From Chrysemys picta bellii (lineage: Eukaryota > Chordata > Testudines > Emydidae): DNA of 64,000 nucleotides. How positions within the stretch are numbered: the first letter of the stretch is position 1; each line of letters opens with the position of its first letter. Shown one piece after another: positions 11,485 through 26,100 of the stretch. A model generated the notes under the pieces. It worked only from the letters and a program-made list of their open reading frames with translations. It was not told where the DNA came from and made no database searches. The DNA lies in the NCBI RefSeq assembly GCF_011386835.1, contig NW_027052972.1:19001-83000 (forward strand). The letters run 5' to 3'. The position numbers and the translations under genes are program-made.

Positions 11485-11627
11485 GTGTTTATAATGAGGT
11501 TGTTTCCCTCCTGGCAAATATGGATGACCAAGATAAGGGCAAAATTGCCCTCAGGATTGCCTTGATAGCTGAGACCAAGCTGGCTAGCGTTGTGACAGTG
11601 CTGCTAGAGAAACTGCAACAGGATGAG
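11485..11627 (+). CDS. MROH2B: MROH2-like exon 1 (of those visible)
   Basis: Acceptor TTTAATTTCAG, two leading bases finishing a split codon, then [17 protein letters not shown] and on to LLEKLQQDE. Donor GTAGGG, phase 0. Corresponds to a region close to the family's N terminus. Confidence 0.85.
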
Positions 11628-14127
11628 GTAGGGCAGTTTCATGAAATTACATCTGCTTTCCATGTGTCCACACCAAATTCTGCCTGACTTCAGGGGGGTA
11701 TAGGGGAACGCATGGGGGTAATTCAGTATAGAACTTGGACTGGCGCACCATCAGTATAATCAGTATTCACCCTTCTGTCCTCAGGCATAAACTCATAATG
11801 CAAAATGCTGTTATTACAGATCAGGATGATATAATGGTCTATAAAGAGAGCGTTGTCCTTTTACACACAGTGGAGTACATGGGCTGGATATAGTAAAAGT
11901 ACACTGTAGGACTTGCAGTAAGCTCTTCCAATAATACTTTGCCCTTCTTTAGCATCTTCATCCAAAAATCTCAAAGCACTTACCTAATACTAATGAGTTA
12001 AGACTCACAGCACCCTTGTGAGAATGGTAAGCATTATCCCCATTTATGGATGATTTGTGTCACAGGGAATTAAGTTACTTGCTCAACACCACTTAGCAAG
12101 TTAGTAAAAGAATGTGAATAAAACCCAAGTGAACTGACTCCCTGCTCTAAATCCTAGGCTCATTAATTATGCAAGTGCGCAGTAGTGCAGAATTCCCCCA
12201 GGAGTAATATTCAGACCCCTTTTTCCATTTATTAATACTTGCATCCAACAAGTCCATTTCTCTATTAAGGGCCAACACAGAAGGCATTTTAGTTCCAATT
12301 AAAGTACTAGGAGGCCAAGACAAGCAGTTCAGTTCAGAACTGAACTTGGCCTCCTAATACTTTAATTATTTGAATCACTCAATTAATTATGCTAATTAAT
12401 TTGATTAATTACTTGAATTACGTACTGCTTATGTATTCATAAGTTATCAGTGACAATTTTCAATTAAAAACATCCTCCTTCCATTTAAAAATGAATGGAA
12501 GGAGCTTCTCCCCAGTGGAGCTGTCTGGTATGATTGCAGTGTGCAGAAGCATTCCTTTTCAAGCAGAACCACTGGAATGTTTAGCCAGTCAAGAGATCTG
12601 ATTGGCTTTGAACATTCCAAAGTGCTTTATGACCTTGGCATGCAGGTCACATAGATGTAGATCTAACTGCTGAGTTAATTTCCCCTAGGAGCTGTTGAGG
12701 ACTTATTGCGGGAGTTGGGTATTTTGTAATTACAAATTTACAAATTCTGTCTGGAGTGGATAGAGCAAGGGCAAGGTGCTCATTTGTATTGTTTGTTTTA
12801 AATAAATGAAACTAGATAAGGGGGCGTGAAGGAGGCTTATTCTGGCTCTATTCTCTCCAGGAAGATTAAAATATGTAATTGCTCGGCTGCTTCTGAAGTG
12901 CTGCTAAATGCGGTGATTGGAGGGCATGGCATGTTTTACACCACTTAAGCCAATGCAGGCTGAGGAGTCGGTGTGGCCTCGTGGATAGGATTCTGGATAA
13001 TGACTCAGGAGACATGGATTCTCTTCCTGGCCACAGACCTGCTCTGTTATGATAAGACTTGGGCTAGTCATTTCATGTTTGGATTGTAAGCTCTTTAGGG
13101 CAGGGGCTTATTTGCCAAATGACTGTGTGGTAATCAAGAAAAACTTTTGCCAATTGTTTGTTCTCTTTTATGTTTTGTCCGCAGCGAGACAGAGTTGACA
13201 TTTACTGTGTCCTGGAGAAAATATTACAGCAGGACACCGGGGGCCTAGAGAGAAGGCTACTGAACAAAATAATAACCCTGGCCTCAAACCACATGAGAGA
13301 GACTCAGGTAAGTTAGTTCTCCCGAGATACTAATCAAAGGATCCAAAGCTTTAACTAATTAAAACTCTTTTTGAGGGGGTAAACTATATACTGAAACAAA
13401 AATATATTCTCCTATTAGAGGCCTACACCTTCCTCCAGACCAAAGCCCAGGTCCTAGACAGCACTTGTGCACATGCATAGGATGGGAGAACTCACATGCG
13501 AAAGTTACACATGTGCTTAAGTGTTTTGCGGGATCAGGACCCGAGACACATGATATCAGACACAGAGACAGGCCTATGGTTTCTGAACGAGCAAGTCTTT
13601 CCCAAAGTCTACGAGGGATTTCATTATTGATCCTGATGTTATGTGGAAGGCGCTCTGATACTATAGCGATAAGTGGCAGTATAAAGCCCCAAGACAGACA
13701 GAATCTGAGCTGTCTCCAAAAGAAGCAGCATTGGATTTAGAATATAGTTTGCCAGCAGGAAAACCCATGGAAAAATCCCTCTCTTGTTCCAAAGGAAGTC
13801 AGCCTCCTTTTGGGGGACAGTTTATTCCAGGAAAGCTCTCTGAATATCTTGAAGCTGCCCAGTCTGTGTCTCACTACCTCCTCAGGGAAGAGCAGGGAAA
13901 AATATCATATGACATCCACCACAAGTAGCTAATAGTAAATAGTCTAACTAAGCAGCTTGCAAGGAACTCAAAGGCTGAAAATTGTTTAGCCAAATGACTT
14001 GATGAATATTTATGACTAATGACTCTAGCCACAGAAAGTTGGGAGGCTTCATTCACAACTTATGCACAGAAATAAGGACTTGACTCATATAAACAACTCT
14101 GGCTAGTGCAACCGGCTTCACTCACCT

Positions 14128-14166
<39 letters not shown>

Positions 14167-17100
14167 GTTGTTGTTGTTGTTGTTAGGAAGCAACAAATGA
14201 ACTAAAAGTGGCAGCTAGCAACACCTTAGTGACTCTGGCACGCTGCTATTTCTATGAGGTGATGTACGAGCTGCAGTGTCGTCTGAAACTACTGGGGCTG
14301 CCTGAAGAGTTTGTTTTCATTACACTGGGCAACCTGTCATCAGCCTATGGTATGGTAATTTCCATCTTTTGTTTCAAAGTTATTGTCTTTCATTTAAGGA
14401 CAGGGGATTACTCTCTCTACCTAAAAATGTTACAGCTAAACAGAGCTCTGTTTGAGTGTGTGCATGAGGGTGTGTGTGGGGAGAGACACAAGATTAACTG
14501 CTGTTGCTAGTTCTTGGCTTCCAGATCATGAGCTATCCAGACGGAGGTGCAAGCTCTAACTTATGTCCCTGACTGAAGTTCCTGAAGGATCAGATGGGGG
14601 AAGGTCAGGTCTAGTGGAGCTCTTCTCCACCCCACTTCCCATCCTGTCCCAGTGCTCTCTCCCCTTACTCTGGGAGTGAGTTGGCCTTTGGGCACAGCTG
14701 TACACTGGTGGAGGATTCCCCTCTTCAGGGTGAATCCCCCACTGGCTTTCAATGGCTGCTTTAAAGCCATTCTGCTCTGCTTACGCAGCACAAAATGGCC
14801 TAGGAGCCCATAGCATCCTGCCCCACTGTGTTTCTAAGTGTGTTGTAAGAAGGCGGAGAGCAGCTGATTATCTTTCTTCCTTCTCTTCTGGCCTTTTTCT
14901 GCAGCACTTGAGTGTATCCCTTATGTGGGAATGACCCTGAAGCGCATGTTCTCCATGTTGGGGTTAGTCAAGGACAGCAGGCTGAGACAAGCGTTTTGTG
15001 GTGGTAAGAGCAGCACTTACTGGAGGTGCCCAAAATGGATATTGAGGGGTCTTGTTACAGATTGAAGTGACTGGCCAAGTTTGCAAACAGCCTGAACTGT
15101 GCTCCCTGCCCTGGATTGCACTAGGTGCTGCGTTCTTTGGCTCCCATGGCACTCAATGAAGTTGAGAGTGCTCCGTACTTTGCAGGAGGTGCTGAGCATT
15201 TGTAAGTTCAGGCCCTTTATGACTCATGGATATAATTTAAAATAAACACACACACAAAGGCTGAAGCTGCCCATCTGCCAGGAGGCTCCTGGGGGAGGAG
15301 GTGAAGGGAGCAGATTTCATTACTGAACATTTAAAAATCCCCTGTTCTCCACTCCTCCACCCATTCTCTCCCCTTAGTTTCTTTATCATCATCTCCTTTC
15401 ACCCTCTTTCTCTATCTTCTCTTCCTCTCCACTTCTCTCTTCCTTTGCTTTTCAGGTGATGCTCAGTAAGGGGTTAATCCTGTGCCTTTGCGGTAAATGG
15501 GAATTTTGCCATCAACTTCATAGAGAACAGGATTGGGCCCTAATTCTTCTTAGCAAGGACACTAGATACATCTACTTTTAGGGCAAAGTGCTCCCCAATA
15601 CCTTCAAATCCCAGTAAAGCCAATGGATGTTAGGGGCACTGAACATCTTTCAGACAAACTGTAACTCAAGATGAAATCCTACAGTGTAAGGGTTAAATAA
15701 ACAATAACTGCAGAGGACGCGAGTCATTCAGAGGAGAGCTGGTTGAAATATTTTGATTTTTAATTATATTTTCCATAATTTTTCTTTCCAAATTTGATGA
15801 AAAACAAACCTGAAAAATGTCAATGACAATTTTGATCAGGAAGTGTGCGTCCAGTGTTTTGGAGCAGCTAAAGAGGTGGCTGAATTTTTTTGATTTTTGA
15901 AAAATATCAATGATTTTTATACTTTGCAATTTTGAAGAAAAAAAACCCTATCAGTAAAGATTTTTAATTTAATTTAAACTGCTTTTTCAACCAGCTCTAA
16001 TTAAGAGGTAACAAGGAAGGGAGAAAAAATTTGTCTTCAAATGATGGTAATTGAAAAAAGATTGAGAGAGATGCAAATTTAAAAGCCTTTTCAGAAACAA
16101 GACATGGAATGGGGGGAAGAGAAATAGCTCAAAATTGATATGGGATTTCAGCGCCTAGTCCTGAACTAAGCAGTAGCTGCCATGGAATTGTAGTAAACTT
16201 TAGCCTGGGTGAGTTCACTGATAAAGCAACTTCTCCTCATTACTAATATGTCTTTTTCACATTGCCTGTCTTCTTTCCTTCCATACAGTTCTGGAAAAAT
16301 GGTCAAGGGCAATAAATCTATATTTGACTAGCTGGGATAAGAGCACATTCCCCAGCATGGGTGCATTGCGATTCTTCGATACAATTCTTCCATTCTATTG
16401 TCATGTGACCAGCAACTGGCTGCAATGTGAGGATCTGGAGGTGAGAATTGCTGGCTTTCTAAATCTTTAGCAGAAATTGTAATGTTAAATTCTATGTATC
16501 TGTCACTTTCTGTGATGATGGCATTTAATGGTAGGTCCTTTTGGATGGAACAGAGTGTCATGTAAAACATCTAAACCCCATATATTTATAATGTCACCAC
16601 ATCATGGAAATTCTGTCTGTACACAGTGTACATAGCTTCTAGTTTTAGGCACCTAATGTGCAGATGAACACGGGATAGTGGGCTAAATTAATTCCTGGTA
16701 TAAGTCCATTCAGCTCCAGTGGAATTACAGCAGTTTTGAGTTGGCTGAGAATGCCTACTAATCTGGGGAATATTTTACCTGGTATAGTTGTGAAGTGCAT
16801 TAGAATATAATCCTGAAACCAACCCTACGAATCCCGGTTCTTTACCAGGAAATATTGAGATAGGGCCGTTCCTACAGTGGAACAAGGGAAGTTGCACTCA
16901 TTAGAAGTAGAAAAGGTGTGCCCATTGGATGATATTGAATGAATTCTTAGGAACATAAATTCTGTGTCTCATCTATGCAGCTCAAGCAGGCCATCATCAA
17001 AGCCCTTGGTCCCATGATGAGCCTCTTGCTACACAAAGAGGAGCATCACGATCGGATATTTGAACTGATCTCATGGCTCCTTGAGCAATATAAGGAGGAC

Positions 17101-20100
17101 ATTGATGTTTTTCACGTCACCAAGGTGAGGTACCCCTCATTAAGGTAACTGTCTATGCGTGTGCATGTATGAACTGCATGAAGAATTTGCTGCCAGTGGG
17201 GTTTCCTGGTTTAGACAGTGACTTGTTAGATAATAAATATTCACACGAGTTCTGGGTTTATGCACATGGTGACCCAGGCAACAAGATTTGTAGGTAAATG
17301 CCTCTTATGAAAAGCATCCTCTGTTTCTTGGGGAGGATGATAAGGAGATAAAAAACAGAACACCTGCCCCACTCCCCAACAAGATACTCCCTCCTTGTGA
17401 TTTCCCAGTACATCCTGTCAACTCTGTGTCTCTCTTTTAGATCATAAACTCCTCACAGCAGGGGCTGCCATATGTTGTCTCTGGTCAATACCAAACCAAC
17501 TATCAGTGGTTGAAAATTAATACTAAGGAGGGTGATTGCTTTGGCTTATATAACTAGATCGATATAAAAGCATTGCCTGTCTATTTCATCTACCGTTCTA
17601 TGCAGTGCTGTTGTAGCCATGTTGGTCCCAAGATATTAGAGCGAGAAGGTGGGTGAGATAACCTAATTAAAGATATTGTCTCACTCCCCTCGTCTCTCTA
17701 TTTCATCCAACTCAGTACCACATGAGCAAGAAGTAATGGGCCATATTCTGTCTTCAGTGGGGCTACACAGTTGTAAATGAAGTCATGAGACAGCTATAAC
17801 CTCTCGGTAGTGATATTTACTCACCATCTCTGTTGGTTGAAGCTTTCTGGTATAGAGTATGTGGTCACTTTTGGGGTTGAAATACCCATGATTTGGAGGG
17901 AACCAACGCATCATGGACTTGTTTGATAGCATCAGAGCACTACACAACTGCTTAAACATAGTAAAATATGTAGATGGCATCAGAGACATTCTGGAAGCTT
18001 CAAGCAGCAAAGGAGAAAAGTGTTTAGCTGCAGGAAGGAATTAGATTTTCACGTTTTTTTATCAATCAGCTGGCAGAGGACATAAAATCATCACTGATAA
18101 AGTTGGCAGATGAGATAAAAATTGGGGAGTGGTAAAGAATGGAGAGGACAGCTCACTGATTCAGCGTGATCTAGATCACTTGGTAAACTGGGCGCAAACA
18201 AACAAACGTGCATTTAAATACGGCTGAATGTAAATGTCTCCATCTAGGCACAAAGAATTTAGGCCATACGTAACATGCTGGGGGATGCTGTTCTGGGAAG
18301 CAGTGACTCTGAAAAAGATTTTGCGGGTCATGATGAATAATCAGCTGAACACGAACTCATGCTGTGGCCAGAAAAAGCTAAAGCTGGGATGCATAAAAAG
18401 GGGAATCTCAAGTCGGAGTACAGTGGTTATTTTACCTCTAAATCTGGCACTTGTGTGACTACTGTGGGAATTCTGTGTCCTGTTCTAGTGCCCACAATTC
18501 AAAAAGGGTGTTGATAAATTGGAGAGGATATTGACAGAAGAGCCACAGTGATTAAAGGATTAGAAAACATGCCTTCCAGTGGTAGAATCAAGGAACTAAA
18601 TCTATTTAGTTTAACAAACAGACAGTAAAAGGGTGCGTGATGGGGTTTACCTACCCCGCATTGGTTCAGCAGGGGTTAATCATACTTTGTGGGCCGAGGA
18701 GGCCATGCCCCCTCATCTCTGCTGGGCATGCTTCAGCTGGAACCAGGATATGAAAGAGCCGCTCAGCTCAGGCTGAGATGACTGCTGAAGGGAGCAGAGG
18801 TGCATTGCAGACTCCTGCAGAGAGACTGCCAGTGCTCCAGGATTCAGAGGCCAGCCAGGCTGTGGCTGCAACCAACCCCCAGCCACCCAGTGCCAGAGAT
18901 GGAGGAGAGACCACAGAATCCCTGAGACTACCAGCTGCTGAAGAATGGGTGGGAAGTAGCCTAGGTGGACTAAGCATTGATCCAGTTGAGGTACCGGGCT
19001 TTGACTCGGCATGTTTGGGAAGGATCCCAGCTGAGTTGGAGGCAGATACCCCTGCGGCAAGACAGGGCCCTGGGCTGGGACCTGTGGAATAGGTAGGAGC
19101 CAGTGGAGAAGGGCTGACCTAGGCAACACTTCCTTGCTGCAAAAGGTGGTTCTATTGACTCTGGCCACTAGGCCGCATTGCCCTGCGGCCAAGGGCGGTT
19201 CCATTGACTCTGGCCACTAGGCCGCACTGCCACACCCAGAAGGGCAGCCCTAGTGACTTGTGCTGTTGGGCCATGGACCCTCACCGAAGGGCTGCTGCCC
19301 TGATCCTGACCATTAGGCTACGCTGCCCTAGGAGCCAGGACTGCTGCGGTGGCTAGGGAGACTAGGCCAGTTGGGCCGCCCCAGATCTACTTCAGTTCCT
19401 CCACAACCTGGTACCAACCTGACTGGGTGGACCTATCCTGTGACAGGGTGACTTAATGACAGTCTATAATATCTTACGTGAGGGATTCATGTTTTATAAT
19501 GGGCTCTTCAGTTGAGCAGAGAAAGGTGTAACTTGATCCAATGGCTAGAAACTGAAGTTAGAAACATTCAGACTGGAAATACGGCGTACATTTTTAATGG
19601 TGAAATAATTAACCATTAGAACCATTTACCGAGGGCCGAGGTGGATTCTCCCTCACTGACAGTTTTTAAATTGAGATTGGGATGTTTTTCTAAAAGCTCT
19701 GCTCTGGGAATTATTCTGGGCAAGGTCTATGGCCTGTGTTGTACCGGAGGTCAGACTAGATGATGGCAATAATCCGTTCCAGCCTTGGAATCTAGGAATC
19801 CCCTGAAGCTGCTTCAGTCACTACATATTGCTCCTGTGTGTGCCACCATCTGACTTTCACCCTCTGTTGCAGAGTCTGAGCCAGCTCTTGGAGGTCTCTT
19901 TTGAATATAAGATCCCTCTACCTAAAGAGAAGTTTCAAGCCATCTGCAGTGCTCTGCACAACCAGGTGAGGGGTGGTTTTGCTTGGATCCCTTGAGCTTA
20001 GGCACAGCAGATCTGAAGCATATTAACAATAAAAATCTATCGAATGATAGTGCAGAGCCTGGGGACCTCCTCATGCCTTACTGATTTCTGCAGGCTCAAG

Positions 20101-23100
20101 AGTAAGCAGGTAGCGGTCTCATTTTCTTAGCTAATATCCAGCTCAGTTTGTAAAGCAATTTCACCATAAGCTGATTATCAGGGGAGTCAGAGTTGTATAG
20201 TAAAAACTGTGGCTGTGTCTTGATTCGATCAGCTCTGCTGCTCAAAACCCTTTAGCTTCTCTTATCGAATGTATTGGTCATTGTGTTTGATTATTGCTGT
20301 GCAATATTGCTGTGGGGTTCAGACCTCTATTTGGACAAGTAGGAAGTGGAAGCTTAGAAATTAATTGAACCTTTTCTTTTCAATTGCTTCTGATTAGTTT
20401 TTCTTTGACCATTTCCCTTCTTCCCACAGATCTGTTCTCAAGCTAAGCCGCTCAGCACGGAAAATCACGCAGAGTTGTTGGATTGTGTAGTTCTGCTAGG
20501 TAAGGGGAAGAGACTCTGAGTTGCACAGTGGTTTCCTTGTAACTTCCTTTGTCAGGTATGGTAAGAATAAGAGTTCTGTTGTCAGTGAGGACGTGATTTG
20601 TTCCCTTGCAGCCCGTTCTTCTCCTGATGATCTGATAGCATTTCTGCACTCGCAGCTGGAGATTGAGAATGAGGCTGTTCGTGTGGCCTCTTTGAATCTG
20701 CTCAGTGCCATTGTTGGTGCCGACTGTAAGTAACACAGGAGCAACTGTGCCAGCTGCCCTCTTGGCCAACATGCTGAGGGTTAAGTTGGGGACATCCAGA
20801 GCAGGGCCGGCTTTAGGAAGTGCGGGGTCTGATTCGTGGGACTTGTACTCACCAGGCGGCGCTCCGAGTCTTTGGCAGCAGGTCCTTCATTCGCTCCGAG
20901 TCTTCGGTGGCACTTCGGCGGTGGCTCCTTCATGTGCTGCCGAAGAGCCGGAGGGAGTGAAGGACCCGCCACTGAAGTGCCGCCAAAGACCCCGAGCGCC
21001 GCCGGGTGAGTAAAAATTGAAAAGGCCACTGGGCACGGGGCCCTGTTAGGCGTGGAGTGCAGGGCCCTCTTAGGCACAGGAGAATCGGGGGAATCGGCCT
21101 AAAGCCGGCCCTGATCCAGAGCTAAAAGCATGAGCTACTATAGATTGAGCTAAAGAACCAAGGCTTTGTAGGCACGGCAGGGCTGTAACAGACTCATCGC
21201 CTCTGCAAATGGGGCACAGAGTCTCTATAACACACAGTCACCAGTGGTTTGGATCTCCACTAAGGGACCAAATGCTGCCCTAAATTACCCCCCTATGGCC
21301 ACCCAGAAATCAACAGGTTCAACTAAGTGCTGAATGTAGCCCAAGATATTTTTCAACTTCAAATACAGAAGTTAACTTGGGGCTAATGCATGTTAACAAT
21401 AATCAGATACAAATAAAATAGGACTCCTGACTCGATATTCGTCAGTATTATACACTATAGATTCTGAGTTCTGTTATACTGGTGTAAACACAGATTAACT
21501 TCAATGACCTCAGTCTATCTAACGCTTTTATAAGATTTCCATCATGGTAGTATGATGGCACTCATTATAGAAGTGGAATTACTTTAGATTTACACTGGTG
21601 TAACTGAGACCAGAGTCTGGTCCTATGTTTTTCCCACTGATTCTGTAGATGAGAGAAGCTCGGTACTATTCTTAAATAGGGCCCTTTGAAATCCAGGATT
21701 AATTCCAATGTGGAAAGTGAGTGAGTGGAACAAAAAAGTACTGTACACCTCTCCTTATCTTTCAGTGCCCGAGACAAAAGTTAAAAAGTTTCTGATTGTG
21801 AAGGCAGTGAAATCCACTCTCAGTGATCAGAATGCTAAGGTAAGATTGTGTGTGGAGCAGTGAAATATTTCAATTTTTTTCAATGATATGGGATGAATGG
21901 ATATCTGGGTGGAGCTTTCATTCAGATCCAGAGGAGAGACTGCAGACTAGAGAAGGCATGTCATTCTCCTGCCTGTGTTAAATGTAGCCATGTTTATAAT
22001 CTAAGGAGATAAACTCAAAAGCATAAGGACTCTCATATCCTATCTCCTATTTCAGGCAGAAGGGATAACAAGAACTCTTGTGTGTAATCTCTACCCTTGC
22101 AGGTGAGGAAGGCAGTTCTTCATTTCATCAGGAGGCTGCTCAGTTCAGGAAGTGTGGAGAATTGTGCAGAATGGGATATGGTAGCATATGTTTTCCACGA
22201 GTTCAGTGTGTCCACCAGCAAACTGGTAAGGAGAGTTCTTAACACGTAGGACTCGGTCCTACCATTCTTGCATGCTGATTGCTCCCCTTGCCTTCCGTGG
22301 GAGTTTTGACTCAGGGACAGCTGGACTGAATGATTAGAGCCAGAATCTGATCAGTTATATTGGTGTAAAGTCAAGGTAACTCCACTGACTTTAGTGGCGT
22401 TACTCTGGATTTATACTAGTGTAACAGAGATCAGAATCTCACACTGGGTAATTACATCTAACAGAGTTATCGAGGTTACTCAAACCTCTGATGAGACATT
22501 GAAACTTCTGAAAACACCATTTTTCAGTGAAATGTTCTTGTACAAGGAAGCACATCTTTTTGTTTTCAATAGACTCTCCAGAGAACATAATGATGCCCAA
22601 TTCTGTGGCTGTTGAAGCATACCTAAACTATCAGCAAAACACCGAGGTTATGCAGGCTGCATCCCAGACTGTCAGGAGCCTGGAAAAGCTTGCTGCATAT
22701 TTCCCTCACTACATACTCTACTCTACATGTACTAGTTTAAAAATATCTTCAATCCGTATTTCTATCCATGGACACAGCCAGGGGCTCCAGACACTTTGTG
22801 CTCCATGACTGGATCCATGATATGTATTAACATAAGCAGTTCAACTTTACAGTAAGTTGTTGATAGAATCACACTCACTACACACAGAATGACCCAAGCT
22901 GGTTGGGGCATCAGAACAAACAGAGTGGATCCACCTGGTTCTGCATATTTATTTCCACTGGGCAGAGGCTGAATGTTTTTCCTCAAAGATAAAAAGATGA
23001 AACAGTTTTTCAAATTTAAAAAAACTTAATGCTGTTGGGGAAACTCTTTTGTGTTCAGTGAATCATTCCCTTCACTTTAGGGTTTTCCTAAGCCTGGAAT

Positions 23101-26100
23101 CTGACCCACCAGTTAGGAGTTTCTATTATTCTCTTTCCTTCAGATGTTTGTGCACTTCCAGTGCAATATAAAAGTAGGCATAGGTCAATGTTCAAGATGG
23201 CTTCGTAAGAGAAGGACACTGATTCTATAGCCAGTGTCTTACTACTAGCTCTATAGAACTTATTAGCTATCTCACAGCAGGGTACAACACTTCTCACCCA
23301 GGCTATTCAAGAAGAAAGCACTATCCAAACCCTGTGCATTGACATCCTGCAATGTCTGGACACCTCAGTCAGTGGAATGACCCAAGTAAGTGCCCTGTTA
23401 CTACTGCTTCTTGAAATAGGGACGTTGTTCCTTGTACCTCTCCACAAGGAAGCTCTTTGCACAGTCAGCATAATGGAGGAACAACATATCAAATTCATGT
23501 CAGGGATAGTGTGACCCCTTCATCATGGAGTAAGTGGTTCACATTAGAGAAAAGATGTAAAGCAATTAACTGGAAGGAATCATGTTGCAGAGATCTTCTC
23601 TTAATTCTTTCCACTGTCTGAGTGCAACTTCCCCTTAGATCCCCCATGAATACTTCTGATTTGGTGATCCTGGATTTGAACAGATATTGGGGCTGGAAGT
23701 GTGCCTTCTATAGGTCTGTAAAGTTCTGGGTGAGTTTATGGTGCTATCTAAATAGCTCCATAATGCTCTAATGCAGGGAAAGAGGATTCACCAAACTAGG
23801 CAGTGTATTTAAAAGACAGAGTGCGGGGGCACCGGACAGGTAGAGTGAGATGTTGGGGAGAGAGAGATGAGGTGATAGGTTAGGGAAGGGTCAGTGAGGA
23901 ATAAAAGGAGAAGCTACATGACAGGGAGGGATTCAGACAGCAGGATACTGGAGGTGGGGGAATGGAAATAGCTATGTACTGAACAGTCTCGCTCTTCTCT
24001 GCAGGTGTTATGGCCAAGGCTTCTGGAGTATGTGGTGCCAGCTCAGTACACTGGTACTTTGAAGCCTCTCTGCAGATGCCTTAGGGAACTGGCTGAGAAA
24101 AAGCAGCAGGAAGGAGAAGAAGCTGCTTGCCTCGACTACAGTGGACCAGGTTTATAACAGAAACTCTTTCATTTATTCTCTCCAGGCCCTATGAAATGAA
24201 CAGATTCAGTCTGCTCCAGTTCTCTCGTCTGCAATCAGGAGGCTAAAATGAATGAGGGATGGTCTTGTGATTACAACATGGCCATGGGAGGGAGCTAGGA
24301 AACGTGGGTTCTGTTCCCGCCTTGCCACCAAAATTCTGATGTGACCTTGGGGAAATCACTTGATCTTTCTCTCTCAGCTTCCCCACTTGTGAAATGAAGG
24401 AGTAATTAATGCCAACCTCTTAGAGGTGCTGTGAGGCGGAATTCATTCATGTTTGTAAAGCATTTTGAGATGCTCAGACTGAAAGCACTATGGAAATGCA
24501 AATTATTATCAGCTGTATTCAACATTGGTGGGCACGTTGGAAATGGATAGGTGAATAACATCAGCAGGACTCTCTGCAAAGCCTGGCATCATTAATGCTA
24601 TTCTGTTTCTTTCCCTAGTGAAACTCCCTACACCCCAGGGGCTGCTGGCGCGACTCCTGGTGAGTAGACCATGAAAATAGGTTTTCTGCGAAATGTGAAG
24701 TGGGACAGTTAACTATAAAAATCGGTTTTATAGCTAGATGCTTATAGACAGGCTGAGGAATGTGTATGATTGGGTCTCTCTCTCTCCACCCTCTCCTGAG
24801 ACACACTGTTCTGCATCCTCGTACTAGCTAGAATGCTTGCTTCTTCAGGAAGACACTGCAGTAGAAGCAAAAACTCTATTGTACGATCTCCACAATGAGA
24901 GAGTCTGAACTATTCCCTCCTTCAGGAACAAACTGGTGTTGTGCTGACAAAACTTAGCCTGTTCTTTCTCTCTCATTGACAGGTAGTAGCCTCATCCCCT
25001 TATGAAAGAGAAGGACATGGATGTGCTGCCTTGCAATTACTGAAGGCCCTGCACTACAATATCCATGCAGCAGTGGGTGAGATGTGGGTAGTAAAGATCC
25101 CACCTCTGCTGCAGTACGTTGAAGGTAAAGTGCTAGTTAGGAGGAGTGCGGTCCATGGAAGGGAAGCCACAAAATGCAGCTTCGTATTGACATGTGTTGT
25201 GCCATTCCTGTTGCAGTACATGAGAACAGTGGGGAATTGAAGTTGGGGTTCTGGGCCCTCACTTTTCCTTCACCTGGATAACTGGGAACCACTGGGGTAA
25301 ATCCAGAGTTTAACCACTGAGGCCAATTCAATCAGGGCAGAATCAGGCCAGGAAGGTTTCAGCTGAATGGAAATTTTACAGCAGTTCCCCCCACACCTTT
25401 GCTAGGTTATTAGTTGGGAAGGTGAATACACATGAAGCTGGAGGTTTGTGAAATATTTTGGGGTTACATATATAGTCTGATTTTGGAAACTGAATTTTTC
25501 TGAAAATTAAACCCCATGTTTACTTTCAAGGGTGATTCAATTAAAAAACCCAGAGTTTTCTTTCTGTAAGGAAACCCGAGCCATAAAAGTTAGGTTGGCC
25601 AAGTGGCTGCCCTTTGTAGAATCTAGGTATTGTGGGCCTAAAAATGTCTTTCACCAATTTTACAGTGGTATGAATCTATTGACCTCCGTGGAAAAAACCC
25701 TTCAATCAGTGTAGGCTAAGGGTAGGCAACCTATGGCACGTGTGCCAAAGGCGGCACGCGAGTTGATTTTCAGTGGCACTCACACTGCCTGGGTCCTGGC
25801 CACTGGTCCAGGGGGCTCTGCATTTTAATTTAATTTTAAATGAAGCTTCTTAAACATTTTAAAAACCTTATTTACTTTACATACAACAATAGTTTTATAT
25901 AATAGACTTATAGAAAGAGACCTTCTTAAAACGTTAAAATGTATTACTGGCACGTAAAACCTTAAATCAGAGTGAATAAATGAAGACTCGGCACACCACT
26001 TCTGAAAGGTTGCTGACCCCTGGTGTAGGTTGTGTCTACACTATGGGGTTATGGCTAATGACATAGCTGTGCCAGTATAGTCTCTGTGGAGTATGACAGA

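Larger units (their letters stand above)
11628..13184. other. Intron with MIR-like pieces and foldbacks
   Basis: Holds a minus-strand MIR-like stretch (about 11935-12170), a 23-bp-arm foldback (12297-12367), a small 11-bp-arm hairpin (12475-12504) and a plus-strand MIR-like piece (about 12960-13110). No exon seen. Confidence 0.5.

Noticed and set aside
18713..19204. 163-codon minus-strand ORF
   Set aside because: Sits wholly in a TSD-flanked LTR insertion, with no recognisable domain.
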